A DNA stretch of 64,000 nucleotides, from positions 5,642,501-5,706,500 of the forward strand of contig NZ_AP025344.1 in assembly GCF_021654795.1 (NCBI RefSeq), given 5' to 3'. The translations under genes and the position numbers were made by a program. This document shows, in pieces, positions 9,593-18,549 of this stretch; position 1 is the first letter of the stretch, and each line of letters opens with the position of its first letter. The notes under the pieces were generated by a model. The model was not told the DNA's origin. It saw only the letters and a program-made list of their open reading frames with translations, and made no database searches. The DNA comes from Paenibacillus dendritiformis (GTDB lineage: Bacteria; Bacillota; Bacilli; Paenibacillales; Paenibacillaceae).

Positions 9593-10999
9593 TTAGTATG
9601 CATTTTTATTAACAAATCCGTTCCAAATCGTCTTCCAAATGATTTTAATATCGAATAATAAAGACCAATTCTCAATGTAGAAAATATCATAACGGATGCG
9701 TTCCTCGATCGACGTGTCCCCGCGCAGGCCGTTGCTCTGCGCCCACCCGGTAATGCCGGGACGGACATGATGCTTGACCATATACTTCGGAATCTCTTCC
9801 TTGAATTGCTCCACGAAGAAAGGCCGTTCCGGGCGCGGACCGACGACGCTCATATGGCCCAGGAGCACATTGAAAAATTGCGGCAGCTCATCGAGACTCG
9901 TCTTGCGCAGGAAGCTGCCGAACTTCGTCTTCCGCGGATCATTCTCCGTCGTCCACACCGTATCCGATACGGCGTCCGAGCTCACCTTCATCGTACGGAA
10001 CTTGTACATGTGGAAGGTGCGGCGGTTCAGCCCCACCCGCTCCTGCTTGAACAGAATCGGACCCGGCGAAGTCAGCTTAATGCCCAAGGCGATAAGCAGC
10101 ATAACTGGCGAAGCAATGAGAATCGCGATCAGCGAGAACACGATATCGAAGCAGCGCTTGAACACCCGGTTGCGAAGCACATCAAGCGGAATATCGCGAA
10201 CATTGATCATCGGCATCCCGGCAAAGTTGTCGAAGTATGGCCGCGCCGGCAGATAATCGAAGAAGTCCGGTATGATGAGCGTCCGTACCCCCGCCTTTTC
10301 ACAAGCCGCGATAATGTCCGGGAACTTGTGATGCGCATCCAGCGGAAGCGCGATGATGACTTCGTCCACGAGCTTATCGTTGAGCAACTGACCCAGGTCG
10401 TTGAGGGTGCCGAGGATGGGCTTATAGCGCTTTTTCTCCAGGGCATCCCACTCTGCCTGATCGTCTAAGAAGCCAATAACCTCATATCCCATATCCGGAT
10501 GATTTCGCAAATTTTCATAAAACCGCTTGCCTAAAGAGCCCGCTCCCAAAATAACGATATATTGCTTATTGTATCCCTTCTGCCGCAAGGAACGCAGCAT
10601 CACCTTGACCGTATATCGATAAATAACGGTTCCTATCGTGGCCGCCGTAATAAAGATGGCCAAAAATTCACGGGAGATGTGAACCTGCTTGAAAAAGAAC
10701 AACATCCCAAGCAAGATAAATAAACTGATAGCATGCGTTTGGATAATGCGGAGAAGCTGATCAGCGAACCGCTTTTTCCGATGAAAATGATACAATGAAG
10801 ACATCGCGCCGACCAGAAGCACGATCACCGCATAGATCCCGCCCCAAGCGACATATGTAGAATAGGGAAGCGCGCTGTCGTTTTCCAGCCATCCGCTTAT
10901 AAACTTTATCCACCAAGCCATCCCAAACGCTAACGCGATGATCAGGACGTCGAATATCATATACAACTTCGACAGAAAACTTTGATTTTTGCGGAGCAT
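9593..10999 (-). CDS. Undecaprenyl-phosphate sugar-1-phosphate transferase (WsfP/WbaP/WcaJ-like initiating enzyme)
   Basis: A 468-residue polyprenyl-phosphate hexose-1-phosphate transferase that starts glycan assembly on the lipid carrier. The start used is ATG 10999 (MLRKNQSFLSKL), which has GAGGG upstream. An upstream ATG 17 codons earlier lacks one. Four or five N-terminal membrane helices lead to a Rossmann-like CoA_binding_3 domain (VILGAGSLGKRFYENL). A further membrane segment precedes the C-terminal bacterial sugar transferase domain with FKQERVGLNRRTFHMYKFRTM, KTSLDELPQFFNVL and VGPRPERP. It ends the polysaccharide cluster, as WsfP does in Paenibacillus S-layer glycosylation loci. The sugar (Gal or Glc) cannot be told. 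Confidence 0.9.
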   Translation of the reverse strand: MLRKNQSFLSKLYMIFDVLIIALAFGMAWWIKFISGWLENDSALPYSTYVAWGGIYAVIVLLVGAMSSLYHFHRKKRFADQLLRIIQTHAISLFILLGMLFFFKQVHISREFLAIFITAATIGTVIYRYTVKVMLRSLRQKGYNKQYIVILGAGSLGKRFYENLRNHPDMGYEVIGFLDDQAEWDALEKKRYKPILGTLNDLGQLLNDKLVDEVIIALPLDAHHKFPDIIAACEKAGVRTLIIPDFFDYLPARPYFDNFAGMPMINVRDIPLDVLRNRVFKRCFDIVFSLIAILIASPVMLLIALGIKLTSPGPILFKQERVGLNRRTFHMYKFRTMKVSSDAVSDTVWTTENDPRKTKFGSFLRKTSLDELPQFFNVLLGHMSVVGPRPERPFFVEQFKEEIPKYMVKHHVRPGITGWAQSNGLRGDTSIEERIRYDIFYIENWSLLFDIKIIWKTIWNGFVNKNAY

Positions 11000-11055
11000 A
11001 TGCAACCCTCTTTTTCCTAGACCTAGCCCCATTATACTAGGATTCGGCAATAAGG

Positions 11056-11979
11056 TTAAGACGATATATCCTTTTTGTTGGCATAGGCTGGCTTCGACGG
11101 ACGTAGAGACGCTCCTGCCCGGGCCAATACATTCATGAGCATCGCGAGTCCCAGCTTTGCCCCTATCCCGGCATACATGAGCGCAGTCACCCAGAACGGA
11201 TATTTTTTCTTAAAATGCTTATTGTAAAGCACGTAAATCGCCCTATGAAATTCATACGTAATCTTATACGGTTTATTCCGGCTGCTGGCCCGTTTGTAAT
11301 GAATGATCCGGGTCTTCGGGTAGTAATAATTCACCCATCCCGCCTGCTTGATCCGGTAGCACCAGTCGACATCTTCCCCATACATAAAGAATTGCTCGTC
11401 CAGCATGCCGACCTGATCGATCGCCTCGCGTCTAACCATCATAAAAGCCCCGATTAAACAGTCGATCGGATAGGCCTCGTCGGGGTCCAAGTCTTCGCGA
11501 TGATACGCATTGATTCTCGGATTCTTCGGGAACAGCTTCGATAAGCGGGACACATAGAAGAACGTGGCCGCCGGCGTAGGGAATCCCCTGCGGCATGCCT
11601 TATCCAGCGATCCGTCGGGCAACACGACTTTGCAGCCCGATGCTCCGACTTCTGGATGTTCATCCATGAACCGAATCATCACATCGAGCGTATCCGGTTG
11701 GATCACCGTATCGGAATTAAGAAGAAGAACATAGCGGCCTTTCGCTATTTTTATGCCTTGATTATTCGCCTTAGAGAAACCTAAGTTTTGTTCGTTTGCG
11801 ATAAGCTCGGCCTGCGGACATTGCTGACGGAAGACTTGTACCGAATCGTCGCGGGAAGCGTTGTCTATAAGGATGACTTCATACTGAAAGTCCGTTACCG
11901 ATTGGTAGACGGACTCTATGCAGTTAAGAGTTAGTTGTTTCGTATTATAGTTGATGATAATAATGGACAAATCTATCAT
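11056..11979 (-). CDS. GT2 glycosyltransferase, probable rhamnosyltransferase (WbbL-like)
   Basis: A 307-residue cytoplasmic inverting glycosyltransferase with GT-A fold. The N-terminus SIIIINYNTKQLTLNCIESV and ILIDNASRDDS binds the nucleotide sugar. LLLNSDTVI carries the metal-site region and MYGEDVDWCYR is the acceptor/catalytic region typical of WbbL-type rhamnosyltransferases. A basic, partly hydrophobic C-terminus (about 250-300) may contact the membrane. It lies 56 bases upstream of the initiating transferase. Given the rml genes in the same locus, it probably adds an early L-rhamnose. Confidence 0.85.
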   Translation of the reverse strand: MIDLSIIIINYNTKQLTLNCIESVYQSVTDFQYEVILIDNASRDDSVQVFRQQCPQAELIANEQNLGFSKANNQGIKIAKGRYVLLLNSDTVIQPDTLDVMIRFMDEHPEVGASGCKVVLPDGSLDKACRRGFPTPAATFFYVSRLSKLFPKNPRINAYHREDLDPDEAYPIDCLIGAFMMVRREAIDQVGMLDEQFFMYGEDVDWCYRIKQAGWVNYYYPKTRIIHYKRASSRNKPYKITYEFHRAIYVLYNKHFKKKYPFWVTALMYAGIGAKLGLAMLMNVLARAGASLRPSKPAYANKKDISS

Positions 11980-12385
11980 TTTAAAATATCTCCTCTAAAA
12001 ACGACATGTCGACGAGATTATCCAATAGAGTGGTGGTATAGTAACAGTGACAGTTCCAACATGAAGGTTAGTATAATGTATTTGGCTAAGTTAGCTTTTA
12101 TAAAATTTTTTATTTATATAAACGAACTTTTAAATAGTGCACACAACTCTTATTCTAGGATAACTTATAATGATTCACGAAAAAAGCTTAACATAGTATA
12201 ATAAAATTCTACATAGGCACCTTTTTATTTACATCACTTTAATTTTTATAACTTATTCTAATCGTATTCACATACCAAAACTATCGCTGCACCAACGCCT
12301 CTTCGACAATTTATTATTGTAGATTTAACTTTACCGTGTTATGAATTAGGTACTTTAAACTAAATCATTGAAAGAAGGTATTATC
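11980..12385. other. AT-rich intergenic region between divergent genes
   Basis: The GT2 gene (minus) and the methyltransferase gene (plus) diverge here. The DNA becomes very AT-rich, marking the left edge of the low-GC island. A TATAAT-like box occurs at about 12072-12077, but I see no matching -35 element that I trust. No coding frame is convincing. Confidence 0.4.
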
Positions 12386-13249
12386 TTGAGTTCAACATGC
12401 AGTGTGTGTAAGTCAGATGCAAACATTAGAATGAGATTGACCAATGATGTATATTACTGCAAAAAATGCGAATTATTTTTCGCACCTGATGTACGGTTTA
12501 ACCATAGCTTTATTTCTGAACTAGATGAAAAAACCCGTTTTAAGGCATTGGAAAGTTTACGTTATAGTAATTTTTCAATAATAATTGATAGATTAAAAAC
12601 AATCACCGAAAAATCAGGGCAAATAGCGGGTTTGGAAGTTGGGAATGGGTATGGATGGTTCTTGGACATTGCCAAGAAAAATGGAATAGACTGTGTCGGA
12701 ATAGAGCCAGAAGAAGAGATGTTTAACTTTTGCGTTAACAAAGGTCACCAAATGGTAAGAGGTTTTTTTCCTAATGACCTAGTTAATGAGGAATTGTATG
12801 ATTTTATCATCTTCAATGATGTATTAGAACATATCCCTGACATAAACTTTGTAGTTGAAAATTGTTATAAAAGACTGAAGGATGGTGGATATGTAGTAGT
12901 CAACATACCTCTGCATACCGGTTTCTTTTACAGGATGGGAAGTGTCTTTTACAAATTGGGTATAACATCTTTTATGAACAGACTCTGGCAATTTAATTTC
13001 CATAGTCCTCATTTTTATTATTTTAATCATAAAAGTTTGAAAAAAGTTTTCGAAAAGAATAATTTTAAACTTGTTGATTATCATAAACTTGAAAGTATTG
13101 ATTCCACAGATATTAAAAGTCGTATCCTAATGGATAATAGTCTGAAAAAATATGCCGATATTATCAGCCCTCTCATTAAGATCTCTTTGCTAATTAAGGG
13201 TATTTTCCCTGAAGACATTGGTTGTTTTTATTTCAAAAAAAATAGTTAG
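12386..13249 (+). CDS. SAM-dependent methyltransferase with N-terminal zinc ribbon
   Basis: A 287-residue class I methyltransferase. The start is taken as TTG 12386, because AAAGAAGGT lies at good spacing before it; an in-frame TTG 18 bases earlier covers that site. The N-terminus has four cysteines in two pairs (CSVCKSD ... YYCKKCELFF), a zinc ribbon seen in many sugar-locus methyltransferases. Motif I is GLEVGNGYGWFLDIAKK and the post-motif region is FIIFNDVLEHIPD. It is the only plus-strand gene inside the 9.6-28.3 kb cluster and is strongly AT-rich, so it may be a separate insertion. A sugar O-methyltransferase role is inferred from context only. Confidence 0.8.
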   Translation: MSSTCSVCKSDANIRMRLTNDVYYCKKCELFFAPDVRFNHSFISELDEKTRFKALESLRYSNFSIIIDRLKTITEKSGQIAGLEVGNGYGWFLDIAKKNGIDCVGIEPEEEMFNFCVNKGHQMVRGFFPNDLVNEELYDFIIFNDVLEHIPDINFVVENCYKRLKDGGYVVVNIPLHTGFFYRMGSVFYKLGITSFMNRLWQFNFHSPHFYYFNHKSLKKVFEKNNFKLVDYHKLESIDSTDIKSRILMDNSLKKYADIISPLIKISLLIKGIFPEDIGCFYFKKNS

Positions 13250-13280
13250 TTTAAGTGCATCAAAGGAATATGTTGACTGC

Positions 13281-13327
13281 GACCCACAAGGACGACATTT
13301 TTTGCCGCCTTGGGGTCATTTTTCTTT
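13281..13327 (+). terminator. Rho-independent terminator after the methyltransferase gene
   Basis: The stem GACCCACAAGG / CCTTGGGGTC (one bulge) is followed by ATTTTTCTTT. It lies 32 bases after the stop codon, in the same direction as the gene. Confidence 0.75.
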
Positions 13328-13358
13328 GAATCAGAGTAAGGATGAGGAGCGGATGATC

Positions 13359-13499
13359 ATGAGAAAGATAAATCGGGTTTTATCTGAATATAGAAGATAC
13401 ACTTACATTATCTTTACAGATCAACCATTTCGTACAAGGCTGAAATATCAACTTTCCATAGCGCTTACTGCATATAATAGTGCGAACATTACAGAGTAA
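13359..13499 (+). CDS. Doubtful 46-residue open frame
   Basis: ATG 13359 lies 10 bases behind GAGGAGC and opens a short basic frame beginning MRKINRVLSEYRRYTYIIFT. No family is recognised. It follows a terminator and could be a decayed gene fragment or chance. Confidence 0.2.
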   Translation: MRKINRVLSEYRRYTYIIFTDQPFRTRLKYQLSIALTAYNSANITE

Positions 13500-13590
13500 A
13501 AAATACCCGAATGACCAACAACTTACGTTTCGTTAAAGAAATTTCTATTCAAAGATGGAGAAGTAATCTGTGATGATATAGATATATCTC

Positions 13591-14541
13591 TCATCTATGT
13601 ATATCACCTTTAATTATCATAAGTCGAATTACGATATTATCTAACATTGCCTGTCGGTATAAATGTGAAGTCATTGCATATTTTATCCTTCTAAAAATCC
13701 CCTGATTCGGAATCAGGAAGCGGTTTAATTCAAGTTTTATCTCAAAAGGAAGTTGTCCCCCCAAGCAACGTTCGAACTCTTTTGCCTGCTTCCAATAGGT
13801 TTTTTCCCGACATTGCTTCAGGTAGTTTTTCCACTTCTTACTCAAAGCATTTTTAAGACCATTTTGACCACCTACAACGTTGCCTTGATGCTGCCGATAG
13901 TAAATGCTTGGTTTCTCATCATAAATGACTTTGCCAAAGGCAGATACAACCAAATACGCCCACCAATCATGCATAACGATATTTTGGGGAGAAGGCATAT
14001 TGCGCTGCATTAAATCAATTGCCGGACGGTTAAGCATGATCGTAGCACCAACTGCAATATTTTCAACCAATGCATTAAAAAAAGAGGGGCCTTTCTTTGG
14101 AAACGGGGGCCAACAGTTAAGCGGCTTCAGCGTATGATCCACCATGAGCGTAGGAGTTAAATACATCATAGGTAGTCCGTCGGAACAAAGACTTAATGTC
14201 TGTATGCCTCTCTCCAGCTTATCTGGCATCCATACATCATCCTGATCACAGAAGCATACATAGTTCGTGTCCTGATGAACATGATAAGTAAGAAGCTCAA
14301 AAAAACTAGCAACGACTCCTACGTTTTTCTCATAAAAAGCCTCGATTTTATGGGGATAATGAGAGACATATTCGCTAATAATTGCTGTTGTACTATCAGA
14401 TGAACCGTCATCACGTATGGTAATGAAGAAATGGGAGTGAGTCTGCTGCAAGAGACTATCAAGCTGCTCAGCCAAATACTTCTCCCCGTTATAAGTAGAA
14501 ACAAGAATCTGAACTTTGTCTCGCTGCTCTCCCATACTCAT
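13591..14541 (-). CDS. GT2 glycosyltransferase, RgpB-like rhamnosyltransferase
   Basis: A 316-residue GT-A glycosyltransferase. Conserved pieces are VQILVSTYNGEKYLAEQLDS, TIRDDGSSDST and CFCDQDDVWMPDKLERG. The CDQDDVW motif is typical of RgpB and related polyrhamnose rhamnosyltransferases. Its ATG is 13 bases downstream of the rmlD stop, so it is probably co-transcribed with the dTDP-rhamnose cassette that supplies its donor. This supports, but does not prove, L-rhamnosyl transfer. Confidence 0.85.
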   Translation of the reverse strand: MSMGEQRDKVQILVSTYNGEKYLAEQLDSLLQQTHSHFFITIRDDGSSDSTTAIISEYVSHYPHKIEAFYEKNVGVVASFFELLTYHVHQDTNYVCFCDQDDVWMPDKLERGIQTLSLCSDGLPMMYLTPTLMVDHTLKPLNCWPPFPKKGPSFFNALVENIAVGATIMLNRPAIDLMQRNMPSPQNIVMHDWWAYLVVSAFGKVIYDEKPSIYYRQHQGNVVGGQNGLKNALSKKWKNYLKQCREKTYWKQAKEFERCLGGQLPFEIKLELNRFLIPNQGIFRRIKYAMTSHLYRQAMLDNIVIRLMIIKGDIHR

Positions 14542-14553
14542 TCACTTCCAATT

Positions 14554-15393
14554 TCAATGTCGATGTAAGTAATCACGCAAGGCTTCTCGCCAGTGCCGAA
14601 TCGGCGTAAAGCCATTCACTCGAATGGCCATCGGGTCCAAAGCTGAATAACGAGGCCGTGGAGCCGGACGCGGGAATTGCTCTGTCGTACATGGGTCAAC
14701 CTTGACAGTTATCTTGACCTCTTCAAAAATGGCTTTGGCAAATTCATACCATGTACATATTCCCGTATTCGAAGCGTGATAAATGCCGTACTTTTCAGTT
14801 GCAATTAGTTCTTCCAAAAAGAACGACAAATCACACGTGTATGTCGGCGAGCCCCATTGGTCATTGACGACTTGTAAGGAATCGCGTTCAGCACCAAGCT
14901 TTAACATCGTTTTGACAAAATTACTGCCTGAAGCTCCATACACCCAGGACGTTCTTACAATAAACCAACGGGAACTTAGAGACTGAACCAATTGTTCCCC
15001 CGCTCGCTTCGATTTTCCGTATACGGTTAATGGATTAGTATTGTCATATTCATAATAGGGGCTTGCGCTATTGCCGTCAAATACGTAGTCTGTGCTAATA
15101 TAACAAACTTTGGCTTTCACATGCTCTGCTGCTGCAGCAATATTTCTTGTTCCCATGGCGTTCACCAGGTAGGCATTATCTTGATCCGTTTCTGCATGGT
15201 CGACCGCGGTATACGCCGCACAATGAATGACAGCCTCTGGCTGCAATTCAGTAATAATGTCTCGGCATCGCTTCTCGTCCGTAATATCTAATTCCGATCT
15301 TCCCATACCTATTACAAGATGTCCTTTTTCAGCAAAAAGGCGGACTACGTCCGCCCCTAACTGCCCATTAGCGCCTGTTACGAGTACTTTCAT
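14554..15393 (-). CDS. rfbD: dTDP-4-dehydrorhamnose reductase
   Basis: A 279-residue extended short-chain reductase that makes dTDP-L-rhamnose from dTDP-4-keto-L-rhamnose with NADPH. The Rossmann motif VTGANGQLGADVV is at the N-terminus. STDYVFDG and the YGKSKRAGE active-site Tyr-Lys pair are present, and VRTSWVYG follows. ATG 15393 has GGGGGAG upstream and lies 3 bases past the rfbB stop. Last step of the rmlA-C-B-D pathway encoded here. Confidence 0.96.
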   Translation of the reverse strand: MKVLVTGANGQLGADVVRLFAEKGHLVIGMGRSELDITDEKRCRDIITELQPEAVIHCAAYTAVDHAETDQDNAYLVNAMGTRNIAAAAEHVKAKVCYISTDYVFDGNSASPYYEYDNTNPLTVYGKSKRAGEQLVQSLSSRWFIVRTSWVYGASGSNFVKTMLKLGAERDSLQVVNDQWGSPTYTCDLSFFLEELIATEKYGIYHASNTGICTWYEFAKAIFEEVKITVKVDPCTTEQFPRPAPRPRYSALDPMAIRVNGFTPIRHWREALRDYLHRH

Positions 15394-15396
15394 CCC

Positions 15397-16413
15397 TTAC
15401 TCCCCCAGCCGTACCCCGTATTGTTTTTCATAATAGGTTTGGTATGCTCCGGACTGTATTCTCTCCCACCATGTTCGGTTGTTCAAATACCATTCAATCG
15501 TTTCTTTAATCCCTGTCTCAAAGGTATGCTTCGGCTTCCAGCCAAGATCAATCGTAATCTTGGTCGCATCAATTCCATAGCGGCGGTCATGACCGAGCCG
15601 GTCTTCCACATATTTGATTAACGATTCCGGCTTTCCGAGTTGCTCGAGAATGGTTCGAACAATGTGAGTGTTCGTCCGTTCATTATTCCCACCTATATTG
15701 TATACTTCCCCATCGCGACCTTTATGAATAACCAAATCAATGGCGCTGCAATGATCCTCGACATACAACCAGTCGCGAACATTAAGTCCATCCCCATAAA
15801 TTGGAAGTTGTTTATCATTCAAGGCATTGGCAATCATTAATGGAATCAATTTTTCAGGGAATTGATAGGGTCCATAGTTATTCGAACAACGAGTGATATT
15901 CACAGGGAGACCAAAAGTCTCATGATAAGCTCGTACCAGCAAATCTCCTCCGGCCTTACTAGCCGAATATGGACTATTAGGTGCCAGGGGTGTCGTTTCA
16001 GAAAACAACCCCGTTTCCCCAAGGGAACCGTAAACTTCATCCGTAGATATTTGAACGAACTTGGTGATCCGATATTTTTTTGCAGCATCCAGAAGTACTT
16101 GCGTTCCTAATACATTTGTCTTCACAAATATTTCAGGGTCAAGAATACTCCGATCAACGTGGGATTCCGCCGCAAAGTTGACAACCACGTCTACACCTTC
16201 GCCAAACAACTTCTCCATCGCTTGAGGATCCGCAATATCTGCTTTAACGAAGCAATAATTTGGGTTGTCTTGGATTTCACTCAAGTTCTCAAGATTACCT
16301 GCGTAAGTTAATGCGTCAACGTTTACTATTTTGTATTTCGGGTATTTGTTCAGCATGTAAATGACAAAGTTACTTCCGATAAATCCTGCTCCACCAGTTA
16401 CGATTAATCTCAT
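15397..16413 (-). CDS. rfbB: dTDP-glucose 4,6-dehydratase
   Basis: A 338-residue NAD+-dependent dehydratase that converts dTDP-glucose to dTDP-4-keto-6-deoxyglucose. Seen are VTGGAGFIGSNFV (cofactor binding), FAAESHVDRSI, STDEVYGSLGE, YSASKAGGD (Tyr-x3-Lys) and RCSNNYGPYQFPEKLIPL. Length is normal. AGGAG precedes ATG 16413. Second enzyme of the rhamnose pathway. Confidence 0.97.
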   Translation of the reverse strand: MRLIVTGGAGFIGSNFVIYMLNKYPKYKIVNVDALTYAGNLENLSEIQDNPNYCFVKADIADPQAMEKLFGEGVDVVVNFAAESHVDRSILDPEIFVKTNVLGTQVLLDAAKKYRITKFVQISTDEVYGSLGETGLFSETTPLAPNSPYSASKAGGDLLVRAYHETFGLPVNITRCSNNYGPYQFPEKLIPLMIANALNDKQLPIYGDGLNVRDWLYVEDHCSAIDLVIHKGRDGEVYNIGGNNERTNTHIVRTILEQLGKPESLIKYVEDRLGHDRRYGIDATKITIDLGWKPKHTFETGIKETIEWYLNNRTWWERIQSGAYQTYYEKQYGVRLGE

Positions 16414-16424
16414 TCAAATATCTC

Positions 16425-16973
16425 CTATTCAAAATTAATTTCTGCTTCTTTAAGAGTAGGATGTATTTTATCCTTATCAGACAATATCGGATTTGAGGTT
16501 GGCCAGTCAATATTCAAAGCAGGGTCATTCCACAGAATCCCTCGATCATGTTCAGGGGAATAATATTCATCAACTTTATACAAGACTTGCGTATCAGGGA
16601 CGAGCGTGCAAAAACCATGGGCAAACCCCTTAGGCACCAAAAGCTGGCGATGGTTATGCTCGCTTAATATTACCCCAACCCACTGCCCAAGTGTCGGGGA
16701 ATTTTTGCGAATATCAACAATGACATCATAGATTGCTCCGGAAATCACTCTCACTAGCTTTGTCTGAGCCTTGGGATTAAGTTGATAATGCAATCCTCTT
16801 ATCACACCTGCTTCAGCAGAAAGGGATTGATTATCCTGAATAAAATTGAATGAAATCCCCTGTTCCTTTAATTTCTCCTCATTATAGCTTTCCATAAAAA
16901 AGCCCCGGCGGTCACCATGGAGCACCGGTTCTATAACATAAGCGCCGGACAGAGATAATGTTTCAATTCTCAT
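16425..16973 (-). CDS. rfbC: dTDP-4-dehydrorhamnose 3,5-epimerase
   Basis: A 182-residue cupin-fold epimerase. Family marks are GDRRGFFMESYNE, FIQDNQSLS, GVIRGLHYQ with the catalytic His, and VPKGFAHGFCTL. It lies 11 bases upstream of rfbB and 14 bases downstream of rfbA on the same strand. Third enzyme of dTDP-L-rhamnose synthesis. Confidence 0.97.
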   Translation of the reverse strand: MRIETLSLSGAYVIEPVLHGDRRGFFMESYNEEKLKEQGISFNFIQDNQSLSAEAGVIRGLHYQLNPKAQTKLVRVISGAIYDVIVDIRKNSPTLGQWVGVILSEHNHRQLLVPKGFAHGFCTLVPDTQVLYKVDEYYSPEHDRGILWNDPALNIDWPTSNPILSDKDKIHPTLKEAEINFE

Positions 16974-16987
16974 ACGTCCCTCTCTCC

Positions 16988-17731
16988 TTACAGCTTTAAT
17001 TTCCCGAACTCTTCACCGAAAGTAATATCTTTGGCGAGTTCGTTGGCACGCGCAAGCGATGCATGAGTCCCAGCATCCGTCCACCAACCTTGAAAAATAT
17101 CGAAAGTAAGCTCATTCCGCTTTATATAGGCATTATTTACATCAGTAATTTCAAGTTCACCCCGGCCTGATGGCTTAAGCGTTTTGATAATGTCAAACAC
17201 ACTGGAGTCAAACATATAGATACCTGTTACAGCGTAATTACTTTTAGGTTCTTTCGGCTTTTCCTCAATCGAGATGATATGATCACCCTTCAGCTCTGCT
17301 ACACCATAACGCTTCGGATCGTGAACTTCCTGAAGAAGTATTTTGGCACCCTTTTTTTGATCTCGGAAATTATCCACATATGGGGTAATATCATCTGCGA
17401 AGACATTATCCCCCAGGATAACGACCATTTGATCGTCGCCTACGAATTGTTCAGCCAAACCAAGGGCTTGTGCAATACCTCCAGCCTCATCCTGGACTTT
17501 ATAAGTAAAACATACTCCCATCTCGCTGCCACTGCCAAGGAGGTTGACGACATCACCCATATGTTCTTTGCCGGTGACGATTAGGATATCATCGATTTTA
17601 GCTTGCTTTAATTTATTTACTGCGTGAAATATCATTGGATACTTACCTACTGGCAATAAATGTTTATTAGTTACTTTTGTTAAGGGGTAGAGGCGAGAGC
17701 CAGTACCTCCTGATAGAATAATTCCTTTCAT
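16988..17731 (-). CDS. rfbA: Glucose-1-phosphate thymidylyltransferase
   Basis: A 247-residue nucleotidyltransferase that makes dTDP-glucose from dTTP and glucose-1-phosphate. The nucleotide-binding signature ILSGGTGSRLYPLTKVTNKH is at the N-terminus, followed by PVGKYPM, VVILGDNVFAD and EEKPKEPKSNYAVTGIY. It is shorter than the about 290-residue E. coli enzyme but matches the short Gram-positive type. First gene of the rmlACBD set. Confidence 0.95.
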   Translation of the reverse strand: MKGIILSGGTGSRLYPLTKVTNKHLLPVGKYPMIFHAVNKLKQAKIDDILIVTGKEHMGDVVNLLGSGSEMGVCFTYKVQDEAGGIAQALGLAEQFVGDDQMVVILGDNVFADDITPYVDNFRDQKKGAKILLQEVHDPKRYGVAELKGDHIISIEEKPKEPKSNYAVTGIYMFDSSVFDIIKTLKPSGRGELEITDVNNAYIKRNELTFDIFQGWWTDAGTHASLARANELAKDITFGEEFGKLKL

Positions 17732-17822
17732 ATCTATCCATCCTTACTAAGTTAGTATTGAGATCAACCTACTAAAATTAACTTTCATTAAATCCCTAAA
17801 TAAGAGCAAACTCTTAAATATT

Positions 17823-18164
17823 TTATTTTGATATCACTATTACACCAATGATAATGATGCCTGCGCCTATCCATTTTGTTAAGGATACAGGTTCTTTAAA
17901 CACAATAAGAGCAACTATCATGCCAAAGACATATGCTAAACTCGAGATCGGATACGCTGTGCTTAATGACATTCTAGAAAGAACAACAAACCATACTAAA
18001 GTTGCTAAAATATATAAAAATAATCCTAATAGGATATGTGGTATAAATAATGCTTTCCAAGAAGTGACCAAAGTAACTCCACCCATTTTGTCTAAACCCA
18101 TCTTAAAAAAAACCTGGCCAGCTACGAGCATAAAAATATTCATAAGCAGAAGAAGTGCATTCAT
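17823..18164 (-). CDS. Small four-helix DMT/SMR-type membrane protein, candidate sugar-lipid flippase subunit
   Basis: A 113-residue protein made of four hydrophobic helices with the DMT/EamA ending (SLTKWIGAGIIIIGVIVIS) and the central LSTAYPISSLAYVFGMIVAL. ArnE/ArnF-like proteins of this size flip undecaprenyl-linked sugars. It starts 1 base after the DUF2304 stop and follows the polyprenyl-sugar synthase, which supports a role in flipping the lipid-linked monosaccharide. Confidence 0.7.
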   Translation of the reverse strand: MNALLLLMNIFMLVAGQVFFKMGLDKMGGVTLVTSWKALFIPHILLGLFLYILATLVWFVVLSRMSLSTAYPISSLAYVFGMIVALIVFKEPVSLTKWIGAGIIIIGVIVISK

Positions 18165-18539
18165 TTATTTATTCTCCTTTACCCGCAGTTCTTCTGACAA
18201 ACGACTTACCTCTAATTTTAATAGCCCTAACTCTTGTGAAAGTTCTTTTATTTTTGTCGCAGACCTGGATGCAGTAATTGTCATTGAAAATAAAATCGCA
18301 AAGGAGCTAAACGAAACTAGTAAAAACAAAGCATTCACAGGTAGTTCGATTCCCATCGTTCGCGCAAGAAGCCCAATTAAATCTGGAAAAATGGATATAG
18401 TAAGTATAATAAACATCAAAATCAACCACAACATTGTATACTTTAACTCTAATCTATATTTCTTTATTAAATTAAATAGGAACAAGGCACAAATTATCGC
18501 TCCGACTATTAATATTACTTGTAATTTTAGTGATATCAT
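18165..18539 (-). CDS. DUF2304-type small membrane protein
   Basis: A 124-residue protein with three membrane segments (about 5-22, 36-54 and 70-92) and a C-terminal predicted coiled coil (ATKIKELSQELGLLKLEVSRL). DUF2304 proteins commonly stand beside GT2 polyprenyl-phosphate sugar synthases, as here. The exact function is not known. It is placed 10 bases after the GT2 gene and directly before the DMT gene. Confidence 0.75.
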   Translation of the reverse strand: MISLKLQVILIVGAIICALFLFNLIKKYRLELKYTMLWLILMFIILTISIFPDLIGLLARTMGIELPVNALFLLVSFSSFAILFSMTITASRSATKIKELSQELGLLKLEVSRLSEELRVKENK

Positions 18540-18549
18540 ACCATAACCT

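Larger units (their letters stand above)
13250..13590. other. Intergenic region between convergent genes
   Basis: It contains the methyltransferase terminator, a doubtful 46-codon frame and AT-rich DNA up to the convergent GT2 gene. A weak imperfect hairpin (13570-13607) overlaps the 3' end of that GT2 gene. Nothing else is recognisable. Confidence 0.5.

Noticed and set aside
12056..12077. Promoter with TATAAT at 12072 in the AT-rich gap
   Set aside because: The -35 candidates need 18-19 base spacing and the site is 300 bases from the gene; AT-rich DNA gives such boxes by chance.
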